Positions 36,801-45,851 are shown, counted from the first letter of the stretch. The stretch is DNA of 52,433 nt from a virus (IMGVR_UViG_3300027749_000146:1-52433); one strand, 5' to 3'. The notes: generated from the sequence alone by a model not told the origin. Program-made: numbers and translations.

Positions 36801-38557
36801 TCCATTAATCGGATAAACGCTTCCGCCGATGCCATAATAACGGCAATCATATTTCTAACGGTAGGTTTAAATCCAATCCCAATTGATTTATCCTCAATTT
36901 TTCTTAATAGTTCAGCAGAAATCTTTGTCTCATACTCAGATAATTTTTTAGTTGCCTGAGTATCTAACGACTCAATTTGCCAATCAAATTTTCCATTACC
37001 CTCAAATACAAAAAAATCAGATTTTACATTTGTATAACTTTTTTTTGTATCTATCTGATTTTGATTTACTATTGGTAAAAAAATATAACTAAATCGACTT
37101 ATTATTGTTTGTACTTGTTCTGAAGACGGATTAGGATTACCCGTTAATTGTCTTGTCGTTTCAACCCAATCAATCTGAGAAGTAGATAACGATGACAATG
37201 CTATCATCTCATATTTTATTGGATTTGGAATTGGTGTGGGGCCTGCCAATCCAACTGTTGGATTACCCGCTAGTCCATCATTATATTCTTTAATGTTTGC
37301 CTTTAATAAAGCAATCGCAGGATCGTTTATAGTCCGATCAGCGACTTTAAATCCATAAACTTTAATTTTATTTCCTCCTACCAAAATTATTGGTGTTGGA
37401 TTTAAGTAAGTGTTAAACCATGATGTTGTTGCTCCACGAATAGTTGCAAAATATTTTTGTAATACTTCCCGATAATTTCTTATGTTTGTTAACGATTCAA
37501 CCTCACTTTTAGGAAATGAATTTGAAATTGTTGTCTCGAAAGTTTCTAACTTGTTCATTAATTGAACTAGTGTTAATTCAGGTAAATCAAGAGGTATTAA
37601 TCCCTTCGCCTTATATTCACTATAAACTTCAATAATTTTTTCATATCCCTTTTCTGATGTTATTTGTGTTACCGTTTCATTTGGGCTATTTGAGGCTTGT
37701 CCCGCAATTTTATTTGCAGTATTTGACGACGAAACCGCCGCCTTATTTGATGTTTGAAGTGACTCAGTTGTGGTCGCAACAGTAAACTTCTTTCCATACA
37801 TGTGAGGTGTCGCAACCAAATGTCCTAAAGCGATCTCATTTAGAATATTAAACTTATATCCTTTAAATGTTAGTGAAACTTGATAGTTCCCACTAAATGA
37901 ATTAAATCTAGCATGAAATTTCTCTAAATTTAATTGATATCTTACTGCCTGTCCAACATATCCTTTTAAGGTTAAATAAAATTGTGGATATGGAAGATTA
38001 AAAAACGCAGAATATGGTGAAGCATCACCTAATTGAAATAATGCCCTTCCTTGTATATCTTCAAGTTCTATTGTAACTGTTGGAACAAAGGAAGTATTGG
38101 TTGTTATATTAATCTGGGTTATTCCTAAAAATCCATTGTCAAGTATGTCGGTTGGATTAAGTACACCAATAACATTATATGGTTTTGACCCATCTTTTGG
38201 TATAATAGTTTTCTCCGACATTTGATTTTGGGCTTTTCCTTCTAAACTACCCTTTCCTGTTAAGGCATCATATCCTGTTGTAAAATAAGTACCTTCTGTC
38301 GGTTTTAGAAAATTAATTTTGGCAACGGAGATGGTTCGAATTCTATCGTTAGGTGCTCCTCCGACCGCTAATTTTGTTCTTGGTAAAACTTCTGCCTCTA
38401 AATTAGCATACATTACCATATTTTCAGTATCAATAAGTCTTTCCCTAATTTTACCAGTCGCGTCAATCGTCTTATTTGGATCAACTAAGATAATATTATT
38501 ATAATCAAATTCTACATAAATGTCTCCGCTTTTGTCTGCCTTGATGTTACCTGCCAT
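30830..38557 (-). CDS. giant baseplate hub/central spike protein (multi-domain)
   Basis: This 2575-residue protein is the largest in the window. Residues 1-260 form a beta-rich opening (TVTIELEDIQGRALFQLGDASPY, LPYPQFYLTLKGYVGQ) like hub ring domains. Near 1840-1895, LRHVPMFNGPYLIQDVTHHI is the closing signature of gp27/VgrG-type hub proteins. Residues about 1970-2080 contain NNFGLISLKENWNNQI and DLDTYINFMADRLRDRV, which weakly recall a glycan-cleaving domain. Near 2170-2260 is an IPT/TIG-like beta-sandwich (PPVISSFSPTVGNTG to VVTTPNGSFSS). The gene overlaps the gp53-like gene by 11 bases. The size suggests that hub, spike-associated and possibly cell-wall functions are fused; T4 keeps them in several proteins. 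Hub assignment is moderately sure; the enzyme domain is a weak guess. Confidence 0.7.
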   Translation of the reverse strand: MAGNIKADKSGDIYVEFDYNNIILVDPNKTIDATGKIRERLIDTENMVMYANLEAEVLPRTKLAVGGAPNDRIRTISVAKINFLKPTEGTYFTTGYDALTGKGSLEGKAQNQMSEKTIIPKDGSKPYNVIGVLNPTDILDNGFLGITQINITTNTSFVPTVTIELEDIQGRALFQLGDASPYSAFFNLPYPQFYLTLKGYVGQAVRYQLNLEKFHARFNSFSGNYQVSLTFKGYKFNILNEIALGHLVATPHMYGKKFTVATTTESLQTSNKAAVSSSNTANKIAGQASNSPNETVTQITSEKGYEKIIEVYSEYKAKGLIPLDLPELTLVQLMNKLETFETTISNSFPKSEVESLTNIRNYREVLQKYFATIRGATTSWFNTYLNPTPIILVGGNKIKVYGFKVADRTINDPAIALLKANIKEYNDGLAGNPTVGLAGPTPIPNPIKYEMIALSSLSTSQIDWVETTRQLTGNPNPSSEQVQTIISRFSYIFLPIVNQNQIDTKKSYTNVKSDFFVFEGNGKFDWQIESLDTQATKKLSEYETKISAELLRKIEDKSIGIGFKPTVRNMIAVIMASAEAFIRLMDDVHTNAWNVKYDPVRQFAILDNPSSAPGSDTKQNLSISLSAQADNQGLVTAKIPVYPWPQFFVETNNAKKGRSFELKYLADPSVVDFTQGYLFEKWPEVEFVEEYMKGLTQKFSPPIAPPPLENDRDTNIININAIEFPSLGLAYINKEEVKFFYEIWERQFLTSHYSGLIRANQSQINDLITLNIQTETSNIVTSLGASSPYLTAKLKYYDFTAKNYPSLLYLISNDGTGRSYQDYQRDFFVTPYIKEITENSFSILDTLNLGKIPQISAHSTALENLIAKASNTPLIVDTLPYTDAIWCLDNLGSSTQSIGNEVYNVKKTLTIFPPKRIIANFTDINNFTVNRPVTNFSYLLDQNPLVYAQLGLNAFYKTRKINDFVATEGTCNSKAPAPLKDFPYSTTTSMLNTPYFINAVQNGVENFKNNDTYPYVQAAYLFLNSLPLATLRERYKSLSADGKETITLDYIASCFKKFGAIHKVPYAWVLKYGSIWHRYKKFKESKVDILASAWKNFDYVTNYSPTLSSVTQTYSFSYSGIKRDVTLQTETPTDVNMQVGFYPKLINDYNVFLNGYTLYTDYSSEEIQKSVNCGLKMYNFPTSNIVNAKQGDKNLRLNTWSILLPSSDMIDCSDCDPVNNTASVNYYVIPSFGTKLNQTNDECISNQTTIPSTTVDLTFNPSVYNGSVRSLWSASNYGYFDSNQIAYPQPDSYLCKINTDDTQSPFTLLTEDNYSKIEEIFSVFDKSILNSFEEEFLNWCKPVTNLSTGEQYIPIGDYADGGFYTFKNFQSFYRSIMTVPYQSKSINEEQYFSSIVDTQYTNFVSGIHSFLNSDVVLKYGNPSNYKRRIFDSYLSYNNSQKVVDPISFKPYVVNTLPTAGGTVSLTNSKLQNPDAWVALELEVGFSTINGVRYSSNGSYITDFFVDNNIEFTSQNVTLLAPIIKMYATQKLKDPRQSVAQFQNQISSYLSDETTLQNNILDQILTAVRRALPDQQQLPERAVKSVITGEQSKVENYEVFKALNDKWIAGTDYKTKTLFEDILFLDRASRNIGDTLLIDIFSLKDMFNEKSLNMAMSVFTFISGILIKNNFNIMNLPAYVNFYNVQDVSGTVTPPSEGSLEFANSLWGTFLDVDYRKSGPKIVCFYAGKPSQYLQLPHANSRFRDDAFDLVRSSENPLIEDQQGKKDWAVSNKCVGFNVDIGIRNQNVFQSFSVSQDNGTATSESINTQINMVDQATGKNTSTQNVGLYNLYKQRSYKCSVIGLGNALIQPTMYFNLRHVPMFNGPYLIQDVTHHIQAGNFTTTFNGIRQGIFDLPAIDSFLQSMNQNLLTELEGLLKIKKNTFTVTATTNNAKTDALVQKANNSPDTTNSCKANLDAAVYANYEDITTVLTTATPQQFAQALTRVLGNNPDLQSIIYRISYVLSFQTSSSSKTGVFNGWSNNFGLISLKENWNNQIKYFLRTYSCVNVKTTASKSASLPMANFKDLDTYINFMADRLRDRVGQINDIGLDKFYVCYWSKDNVDPDYYDSHLSSYAEVRNTLKQALSSARDVKILTTEELIAADAANKKTQSKGKSPGVTPTPTVIPPLPGKTCPPPVISSFSPTVGNTGTIGQINGRNLETVKSISVIDTIVPYKDITIIDDNTLRFVIPQVGTGKLKKVGKIVVTTPNGSFSSISDFVYDPALNPAAASSPGDLTKTTTSAVPTTTTNLNTIDTNPQNTGPQVLVVTNSTKNSIGSATSLTVGFNPDAGGWIIDSNPLLRFFTVKKVMGPNGVLIEELGNSSSDGKYLVGYVSVDKQEFSITSDQMIYELDLGSEEYVNGKVYIMIEILATPLDPERYSQDTTRSFPFNLIFDENGLGNITSDTISAKVTQPIRQVSITKINPDNGRTDSVSLVGSGPQYYNIQKPDGNFITYQLFVDGYNPEWGVQPITVLDENNVETTFTSKNTTDTKYTNKISVNGLGVFKLKIQYYPYGPNAVGGNEVKLETVYSEPFTL

Positions 38558-38870
38558 AATAATAAAAATGATTTTCGATTGCCGCTTTATAGTCTTGAAT
38601 AGAAGGTATCAAAGGAAAAGGGATAATCAAGATAGCACCGTCATAAATATTATTTTCAAGACCACCAAATTGTGGATTTGCCTGTAAAATCAACCAACCA
38701 AAATATGGTGAATCATAATATTCTTGTGATACCTTATCAAGTCTACTCATAGCAACCTTATAAATGTACGCTTTGTCCGTAGTTTTTTGCGCCAATTGGA
38801 CAAAGGGTACAACTGTTTGTTCCCCATTTATTAAAAATTCATTATATCTATTCCAATATTGAGATCCCAT
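38547..38870 (-). CDS. baseplate wedge protein, gp53-like / LysM-type
   Basis: This 107-residue protein contains YYDSPYFGWLILQANPQ followed by a G-rich turn and DGAILIIPFPLI. This resembles the LysM-like core of gp53 or the small LysM tail proteins (gpX-type) that clamp baseplate parts. The ATG shares one base with the stop of the 1681-residue gene (TAATG), and its end overlaps the giant hub gene by 11 bases, so all three are made in a coupled way. T4 gp53 is larger (196 residues), so this would be a minimal version. Confidence 0.6.
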   Translation of the reverse strand: MGSQYWNRYNEFLINGEQTVVPFVQLAQKTTDKAYIYKVAMSRLDKVSQEYYDSPYFGWLILQANPQFGGLENNIYDGAILIIPFPLIPSIQDYKAAIENHFYYYGR

Positions 38871-41800
38871 TAGTTAAGTTTTGCTTTTGATATAAATGCT
38901 CCTGTGGAATTTCCATTTAAGTCATTCCATGTATTATTATTTGTATTATAATTAGTTGTCGCAGCCAACCCACTTATCATATTTTTTTGTGATGTTTGTT
39001 TCTCAGCAACCGCAGCATTTACTGTAGTATACGTAAGTTCCCTATCTTTATTATCAAACGGAGTATAAATTAAAAAGTTTTTTAATTTGTCTTTCTCTAA
39101 ATTATTAATAAATGATTTTGTTATATCATTTTCCTGAGTAAATATTGGTTTCGCAGTCTTCAACCAATAAGCATCAAATGCCGTTTCAAGATCATCAAAC
39201 CCATTACCAATTATTGCCGTATTCCCAAGTATATTACCAATTATCGCAGTTTTAAATGTTTGATATTTTTTATCGTCTAAAATATCATCCGACATAATCA
39301 TATATGATCTTCTGAAACTAAATGATGTAAACTCTGTATTTCTACTAAATGGTGTAAACACTTCTTCAACTGTTATCTCTTTTGAAATTCCATCCTGTCC
39401 CGTTTCAAAAACCATAACCCCTGTATAATCTGGTTTAACACCAGGAACACTAAAGGAAGATTTAGACCAAATTATATCATTAAATACATTAATATCAGTT
39501 TGGACTTTAAGAATATCATTTTTTAATTCTGTTAATGTATCTGTCGCAGTTCCAGGGTTTACACTAACCTTAGTAGTACCCTTAGTTACAAAGACCCTAA
39601 CAGGACCTGATTTTGCCTGAAATCCATCAGTTCCCGTATTTGTTGCCCCATCAAATGAAATTATATTAACCCTTGATAATGTCTGTATATAACTCTGTTC
39701 TATATTGACTAGATCTTGAGTAATTTTAGTTATAGCATTTTGATATGCACTTCTTTTATTTTTAACAAAATTAGAATAATTATCTTTAACCGTACTTATT
39801 AATCTTGGAGAAAAATTCTTTTGTGGTGTTGAAATGAATTTAATAAATTCATCGGTAGATGATTGGATATCTGTCTGATATTTCACAAAAATTTGGTCAA
39901 TTCTCTTATCAACATTATTTGGTTTTCCAAATAAAACAACGGGATCAAGAGTAACACCAACATTAAAGTTTCCTTGTGTGTAAGATCTTTCTAACATCCA
40001 TTGTTGACGAAGAGCATTATTATATTGACTTACAACTTCTTTAGGTTTATTAATCACATTTGTGAAATATGTCTGAGTATCTGTAACAAATTTTTGCATA
40101 AACTCACGATAATTAATCGTTCCTGTCTCATCAGTCGCAGTAACTATTGTATTACTTAATAAACCAATAGTATTATTATTATTTTGTCCTGTATTTGTCA
40201 TAGTATTATTACCACCAGGAACTGGTGGAGGAGATGCCAACGATAAGAAATAACTATCAAGTGTTTTTAAATTTTCTTCTTGTGATGTGGCGTCCGACCT
40301 TTCATCATAAATTTCAGTATTGGCATAATAATTAAATGTTAATGCATTCTGTAATTTATCAACAGATTCTTTTAACCCACTTCCGCCAACAAAATGGAAT
40401 GCCATCGTAACATTGGCAATCATTGGTTGAACACCAATACCCTCAGGGTTAAGGTCTAATTCCTCATATGTGAAATTTAAAGATGTCGGAATAATTTTGG
40501 TATTATAAAAATCCCCAATTCTCAAGATAAGAACTGGTGGTGTTCCAAATGATGTATTTGTCGCATTATTATATTGTAAGACAGGAGAACCACCAATATC
40601 TTTAACTGTTGGAATAGTATCTCCAGGTCTCATACATTGTTGTAAAAATGTAAGTCTTGAATTTAACCCTTCTGGCGTTGTTGAATGGAATGCCGGCTGA
40701 AAGAACTTTAATTTATCTCTTAAATTATCATACACCATTGGTGTGGTCTCTTTAATTGACTCAAAATAATCACATTCAGATAAAAGTAATCTAACAATCC
40801 TTTTGGTGATATTATCTCTCTTTCGGTATTCTTGGGTTATTTCTTCAGTTTTAACTGTGTGAGTCACAACATTCTGAACTTTAACTTCCACCTTATTTGG
40901 TGGAACCTCACTTGGAGGGGCATTTAACGATGAATTAATTGACTTGATAAATGCTCTTCTACATGCCATTGCCCCGTATGTGTATATTTCTTTCGCCCCT
41001 ACCATAATATCACCACCCTTAACATTTGGATCTTGATCAGTACAATTAACAATTCCTTTAGGCGATAAAACTAATGTATTAGTTTTATCTGTCGTAGCCA
41101 TAGGTTGAGATGTTGTGGATTCCCCTAATGCCTTCGTTGTCGTAAAACTTATTCTTTTGTTCGTAACAAATTGTTTAGTTGACTCATTTTGAGTAAAAAA
41201 TTCAATTAAAGAATCAATTCTCCTTTGGGATAAATCTACATTATACGATAAAGATGCCGGAGCCGAGGCACTCGCATCAATTTCTATTGTAATATTTCCT
41301 GTATATTGTTTTAATTGAGTTGCCAAATCAGTCGCCAACGCAGATATAACATTATAATTCGGAGTTACAACTGAATCAAAAAATTCATCTGTTGATCCAG
41401 GACTTGGTGTCTTATCCGCATATAAAGATTTTTGTCCAGTATATTCAGTATATAATGAAGTATAATCTATTGATCCTCCTTTTTTGGGATAATCATTATT
41501 AAAATACAATCCTGTATTCACATATTTGTTAAAATAATCTTTAGAATTACCCCCCCCACCAACTTGAGCAACAGGTTGATTTTCTTTACTAGTAGTTTTA
41601 TCTCCTGTCTGAATTGTCTGTTTTGCAACATCAATTTGTTCCAAAGTCATATCTTTAGAAGTGATGGCTTGTTGTAATTGATAAAGATCGTCTGGCTTTA
41701 TCATATAATATTTCTTTGCTAGCTCATAAATGTCATACTTTCTACATCCCGCAAAAAATGAATCTAAAATACCATTAATTCTAACCTTATTTGTTTCATT

Positions 41801-43915
41801 ACCTAAGACTTTATTAACAATAACATTTAATACTGATGGATGGTCAACGACCATTTTCCAAGTAAGATTACCACTTCTTGATGTTGATTTATATGTATAA
41901 ACAGGTTCAGGTCTACCAATAAAATCAGTATTATTCCAATTTGCAGAAACATTCTCAGTAAAGGTTAACGCATATGGTGGAAACCACATAACTCTACCAC
42001 CATTTGGTCCTCTTTCACAAACAGGTAAATCTGAAACAGAAAATCCTGGTGTGTTAGAAGTTCTCCAAGCTAAATTCTCTAATGAGAACATATATTTCTT
42101 GGCGTAAGCACTATTAGTCGTACCAATTAGATTCGTTGATGATTGCCCACCTTCTTGTTTGTTTGGTGCAATATTAAGATTAAATGTCCTATCTAAAACC
42201 GAATCTGCGAATCGTCTTCCAGATATTGTAATACCATCCGTCTTTTGTAAATTATTATATTCTAAGTATGGAACATCTTTGGCAAAAACTCTACAATATT
42301 CAGTTCCAACTTCTTGTCCAATAGCACCAACATAAGATAAAACTCTCGAACCTTTTGTTAATTCCTTATATCCGTCATTGAATACTTTACTAACTTGGTC
42401 AATTGCATTTCCCACATGTTGAAGTCTTCTTCCTCCTTGTGGTTGACTATCAATAATTCTTTGGGTATCATCTAATATTGATCCTTCTCTAAAAGTTCTT
42501 TGAGTCGATTCTGTTGAAACATAAGATGATGGTCTAAAATTAGGATCTTGGTTCGTTATTAATCCACCAACACCAACTTTAAACCCTGCGTTGTTTTGAT
42601 ATTTTGGAGATACCCAAGTAAATCCTCCCTCAACACCACCGCCATTACTATAGGTTGGTCCATTAGCCCCTAAACGAACATCTTTACTTGGTCCTTCATA
42701 AAGTTGTGCTAATTCTTGAGGTCCGTAAACTGGTGATTGTTGTTCTTGTCCAATGCTATTGACAGGAACATCTCCTCCTGGTGAGAAAACTCTTGATGGA
42801 TCTGAGGATAATGATCCAATATAATATTCTCCTGTATTAGTTGTCGAACCAACGATTGCTCCCGCAAGTCTATCAAATAAAGTTCTATCAAAACTTGGCT
42901 TATATTTGTTATAATCAATATTGGCAAAAAGTCTGGATTTTTGTCCTCCTCCCGTATTGTTATAAAATATTTGAGATCCTGTTTGTCCTCCACCTAATAA
43001 TGTTGTAAAAAACTTTCCAACCGCAGACATTTTAAAGGCGGTATTAAGTTGTGTTAGTGTTGTTGGTTGCCCAGGATTTATATTCGTATTAAAATATGAA
43101 CCAGGGATTTCTGATACAGGTAAAATACTTCCTGCTAATCTAAGTGCAAAGTCGGTTGCCGCAAGGATAGGATTTGATGGAACTGTAATTGTATAATTTG
43201 GTTCTAATAATGGAACAATTCCTGTTATAATATTAAGAACATCTGTTCCACTTCTTACATTAAAAACATTTGCTCGACCTATTGTATCTTGTCTAATCTG
43301 ATCAGCAATTCTTTCTTGAAATTGATTTCTAAGTGTTACTGCTCCAAGTTTGGCAATAAATGAATCTTGACTTAAAAGTCCATCACTTCCTACAGGATCA
43401 TTTGATAATAAAATTGATGATGGTCTATATGTCGATGGATTAAATGTCGGATATGGTTGGTTATTATATACGCTGTCTAATCCATTTCTAATATAAGACG
43501 GTTGAGTAAAAAATTCTCCAGCGTCTGATAGTTCAAGTGTTCCATTAGAATACGCATTAACTTTTTTCCAATTATCTGACTCAGGACCCGCTTGAGATAA
43601 TATACGAGCATCTTGTTGTCCCGGTCCATATGGTCCGTTATTTGACTTCGTATTGGACAAGGCGTTAGGATCTGGTACTTGTTCGTACCCGCCTTCATTA
43701 CCCCATTGATTTAAAGGATAAAGATAGTTGGCAAACGATGGGGTATCAATTAATTGATCTGGACTATCTTGAACTGAGGTGTCCGATTGAAAGTATTCAA
43801 TATTATATGGCGGAGAAGGTACATTAGGAGACTTAGCATATGGAGCTAAATTTCTTGTTATTAGTTTTTTTCTAAAACCATCCGAGTTTACTAAATCTAG
43901 AGGACTACTTGCCAT
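38870..43915 (-). CDS. large baseplate/tube-initiator protein with OmpA-like segment
   Basis: This 1681-residue protein has a Pro/Asn/Gly-rich N-terminal ~400 residues (MASSPLDLVNSDGFRKKL start). Around residues 630-700, VMWFPPYALTFTENVSANWN and VYTYKSTSRSGNLTWK have the look of a tail-tube-like fold. Near 860-920, NITIEIDASASAPA followed by DLSQRRIDSLIEFF matches an OmpA/MotB peptidoglycan-binding pattern. Near 1120-1180, PPVLILRIGDFYNTKIIPTS and IANVTMAFHFVGGSG recall a second tube-like domain as in gp48/gp54 or LysM-linked tube initiators. The last 400 residues are helical. Its position between tape measure and hub agrees with a tube-initiation role; the domain calls are by pattern only. 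Confidence 0.65.
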   Translation of the reverse strand: MASSPLDLVNSDGFRKKLITRNLAPYAKSPNVPSPPYNIEYFQSDTSVQDSPDQLIDTPSFANYLYPLNQWGNEGGYEQVPDPNALSNTKSNNGPYGPGQQDARILSQAGPESDNWKKVNAYSNGTLELSDAGEFFTQPSYIRNGLDSVYNNQPYPTFNPSTYRPSSILLSNDPVGSDGLLSQDSFIAKLGAVTLRNQFQERIADQIRQDTIGRANVFNVRSGTDVLNIITGIVPLLEPNYTITVPSNPILAATDFALRLAGSILPVSEIPGSYFNTNINPGQPTTLTQLNTAFKMSAVGKFFTTLLGGGQTGSQIFYNNTGGGQKSRLFANIDYNKYKPSFDRTLFDRLAGAIVGSTTNTGEYYIGSLSSDPSRVFSPGGDVPVNSIGQEQQSPVYGPQELAQLYEGPSKDVRLGANGPTYSNGGGVEGGFTWVSPKYQNNAGFKVGVGGLITNQDPNFRPSSYVSTESTQRTFREGSILDDTQRIIDSQPQGGRRLQHVGNAIDQVSKVFNDGYKELTKGSRVLSYVGAIGQEVGTEYCRVFAKDVPYLEYNNLQKTDGITISGRRFADSVLDRTFNLNIAPNKQEGGQSSTNLIGTTNSAYAKKYMFSLENLAWRTSNTPGFSVSDLPVCERGPNGGRVMWFPPYALTFTENVSANWNNTDFIGRPEPVYTYKSTSRSGNLTWKMVVDHPSVLNVIVNKVLGNETNKVRINGILDSFFAGCRKYDIYELAKKYYMIKPDDLYQLQQAITSKDMTLEQIDVAKQTIQTGDKTTSKENQPVAQVGGGGNSKDYFNKYVNTGLYFNNDYPKKGGSIDYTSLYTEYTGQKSLYADKTPSPGSTDEFFDSVVTPNYNVISALATDLATQLKQYTGNITIEIDASASAPASLSYNVDLSQRRIDSLIEFFTQNESTKQFVTNKRISFTTTKALGESTTSQPMATTDKTNTLVLSPKGIVNCTDQDPNVKGGDIMVGAKEIYTYGAMACRRAFIKSINSSLNAPPSEVPPNKVEVKVQNVVTHTVKTEEITQEYRKRDNITKRIVRLLLSECDYFESIKETTPMVYDNLRDKLKFFQPAFHSTTPEGLNSRLTFLQQCMRPGDTIPTVKDIGGSPVLQYNNATNTSFGTPPVLILRIGDFYNTKIIPTSLNFTYEELDLNPEGIGVQPMIANVTMAFHFVGGSGLKESVDKLQNALTFNYYANTEIYDERSDATSQEENLKTLDSYFLSLASPPPVPGGNNTMTNTGQNNNNTIGLLSNTIVTATDETGTINYREFMQKFVTDTQTYFTNVINKPKEVVSQYNNALRQQWMLERSYTQGNFNVGVTLDPVVLFGKPNNVDKRIDQIFVKYQTDIQSSTDEFIKFISTPQKNFSPRLISTVKDNYSNFVKNKRSAYQNAITKITQDLVNIEQSYIQTLSRVNIISFDGATNTGTDGFQAKSGPVRVFVTKGTTKVSVNPGTATDTLTELKNDILKVQTDINVFNDIIWSKSSFSVPGVKPDYTGVMVFETGQDGISKEITVEEVFTPFSRNTEFTSFSFRRSYMIMSDDILDDKKYQTFKTAIIGNILGNTAIIGNGFDDLETAFDAYWLKTAKPIFTQENDITKSFINNLEKDKLKNFLIYTPFDNKDRELTYTTVNAAVAEKQTSQKNMISGLAATTNYNTNNNTWNDLNGNSTGAFISKAKLN

Positions 43916-43928
43916 TTAAATCTTTTCC

Positions 43929-43936
43929 AATAAATA
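43929..43936 (-). promoter_or_regulatory. TATTTATT element, candidate late promoter
   Basis: The coding strand reads CCTATTTATTGGAAAAG, 13 bases before ATG 43915, in the 41-base gap after the tape measure gene. The GGAAAAG that follows could also serve in translation start. Confidence 0.4.
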
Positions 43937-43956
43937 GGTCAAATATGTTTTTTTTA

Positions 43957-45822
43957 TCAAGGATTATATCCTGTCGCTCCCGGTCCCTTTGTAGGCGTAG
44001 AGTTCCTTGCAAGTCCCTTAATAAAATCTTGGAATTTTGTTGTATTAAAAGTGTCTGTTAATGCTTTATTTAATTGATCAGCACTAAGACCTTGTGCTCC
44101 TTCAATTTTAATATCGTGATGGATTGTTACCTCTCCATCAACTTTTGTTTCATTTGTTTGTGTTGATTGTGCCGCTGATTGGTTATTAGATATATTTGTT
44201 ACCTCAGGAGTTGCCGGTGAACTAATTTCACGATTACTATATGGTCCAACATATGGCGGTTTTGGTTGAATTCCAAAAAATTTCTCAGTACTATTCACCA
44301 TACCCGTTCCTTTTTTACCTAATTCTATACCCGCTTGTCTACCTGCCTCGCCCCCCTTTGTTAACATTTGAGCGCCCTCAAGACCTTTTGTTGCCCCTAC
44401 TGTAACTGTCTTAATACCATTAAGGGCAATACTAGCGACATCTTTAGCTAAAGCCTTAAAATCTTGACTTGACGCTTGTCCTCTTCCCGCTTTCTGCAAT
44501 ATTCCTATAATATCATCACCAATTTTTTCTGTAAAATTCTGTTTCATTGACTTAACAGTTCCTTCATTAAAGATTCCTTGAACTATTGCGGTAATTGTTG
44601 TTCTAGTATCCTCCTGTGCCCTTTGAGCGCCTCCTTGAGTTGTGATTGATCCAACAATTTTATCCCTCATCGCATTAATACCATTTTTCACTTGCTCAGT
44701 CGCACTTAGTTGAGAAAGAGCAATTTCCTCAAGTGTTTTTGGTTGTTTTTTTTGATTTTCAATAAGTTTATCCATTTCTGCTTGAGTAACATCAGTTAAA
44801 TCCTCAAGATGTTTTTTTCCATCCTTATCCTCAACCTCAACCTGATATTTACCACTCTCAGACATTTTGGAAATATTTGAAAGGTATTGTTTGTCTTCCT
44901 CATTTTTAAATGTAATAGATGGGCTAATTTGAGACATTCTCATATCTGCCTCAGCAGCTGCTAATCCCATCTTGGTTAAAGACCCTGACGTTAGTCCCGC
45001 CTGTTTTTCCATTTCCCCTAAAGTTAGTACACCTTGTGGATTAATCTTAAATGTTTTTGTTTTTTCATCAAAATAGGTAAATTGTTTTGAAACATTGGCA
45101 AGACTTGTTTGTAATCCTGATGGATCATTAATTGACTGGTTCATCAATTGAAATGGATCGGCAAGTCCTCCAACAGAAACTCCTAATCTTTGAAACGCGG
45201 ATGCCACCTCAATTGCACCTTCAGGAGATAAAACTCTTTCCGCCAACTTAAAAGTCTCACCCATGTCAAACCTTAACATACTTGCTTGAGCCGCCATTTT
45301 TGTTAACCCTTGTACTCCTCCTTCAAATTGATATCGGTTAAGTTGACCCATGTTTTTTTCAACATCCTGCATCACTTGTTTTGTATTCCCACCAATACTT
45401 TGAATATATCCTATAGAGCTTTCTAACTGTTTTGGAAGTTGCCCAATTCCAACCCCAACATTTAAAAATTTATCGGAAAGTTCTCCAGCAGTAACCCCTA
45501 AAACTTTTGAAGCAGCATATAACTTAGTAATGTCTTCTGTATTTGCAATAACATTTCGTCTAGACGCTAAAGCAATTTCTGACATTGTTTTACTGACATC
45601 TTTAATGCCTCCACCAAGATTGTCAATCATTGGTAATGTTTCGCCAATGGTAGTTCTAAGCTCAATAATTCTAGCCCGACTTTCACCCATTGACTTATTA
45701 AAGTCATTTGCGCTATCCTCTAAATTTCCAAATCCGTCAGTTATAGTCTCAAGATTAATTTTTGCAGCAGATTTAAGATCTTCATATGTTTCTTTAATTG
45801 TTGCTGGTCCTTTTTTTCCCAT
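43957..45822 (-). CDS. tail tape measure protein (T4 gp29 position)
   Basis: This 621-residue protein is close in size to T4 gp29 (590). It is largely helical: long amphipathic stretches (IKETYEDLKSAAKINLETI, NDFNKSMGESRARIIELR), Gly/Ala-rich helical hairpins (GATKGLEGAQMLTKGGEAG) and a flexible Asn/Ser/Thr-rich region before the C-terminal helix (LNKALTDTFNTTKFQDFIKG). No clear transmembrane segment is visible. Tape measure proteins set tail length and exit into the host envelope. It follows the gp26-like gene and its short second frame, and precedes the tube-initiator protein, which is the usual order. Its transcript appears to start fresh at a TATTTATA element abutting a terminator. Confidence 0.78.
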   Translation of the reverse strand: MGKKGPATIKETYEDLKSAAKINLETITDGFGNLEDSANDFNKSMGESRARIIELRTTIGETLPMIDNLGGGIKDVSKTMSEIALASRRNVIANTEDITKLYAASKVLGVTAGELSDKFLNVGVGIGQLPKQLESSIGYIQSIGGNTKQVMQDVEKNMGQLNRYQFEGGVQGLTKMAAQASMLRFDMGETFKLAERVLSPEGAIEVASAFQRLGVSVGGLADPFQLMNQSINDPSGLQTSLANVSKQFTYFDEKTKTFKINPQGVLTLGEMEKQAGLTSGSLTKMGLAAAEADMRMSQISPSITFKNEEDKQYLSNISKMSESGKYQVEVEDKDGKKHLEDLTDVTQAEMDKLIENQKKQPKTLEEIALSQLSATEQVKNGINAMRDKIVGSITTQGGAQRAQEDTRTTITAIVQGIFNEGTVKSMKQNFTEKIGDDIIGILQKAGRGQASSQDFKALAKDVASIALNGIKTVTVGATKGLEGAQMLTKGGEAGRQAGIELGKKGTGMVNSTEKFFGIQPKPPYVGPYSNREISSPATPEVTNISNNQSAAQSTQTNETKVDGEVTIHHDIKIEGAQGLSADQLNKALTDTFNTTKFQDFIKGLARNSTPTKGPGATGYNP

Positions 45823-45843
45823 AATTTTTTAAAGCTTATATTA

Positions 45844-45851
45844 TATAAATA
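45844..45851 (-). promoter_or_regulatory. TATTTATA element abutting a terminator
   Basis: The coding strand reads TTTGTATTTATATAATATAAG, 21 bases before the tape measure ATG. It begins 1 base after the terminator stem ends, the same terminator-promoter arrangement as ahead of the SSB gene. Confidence 0.5.
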
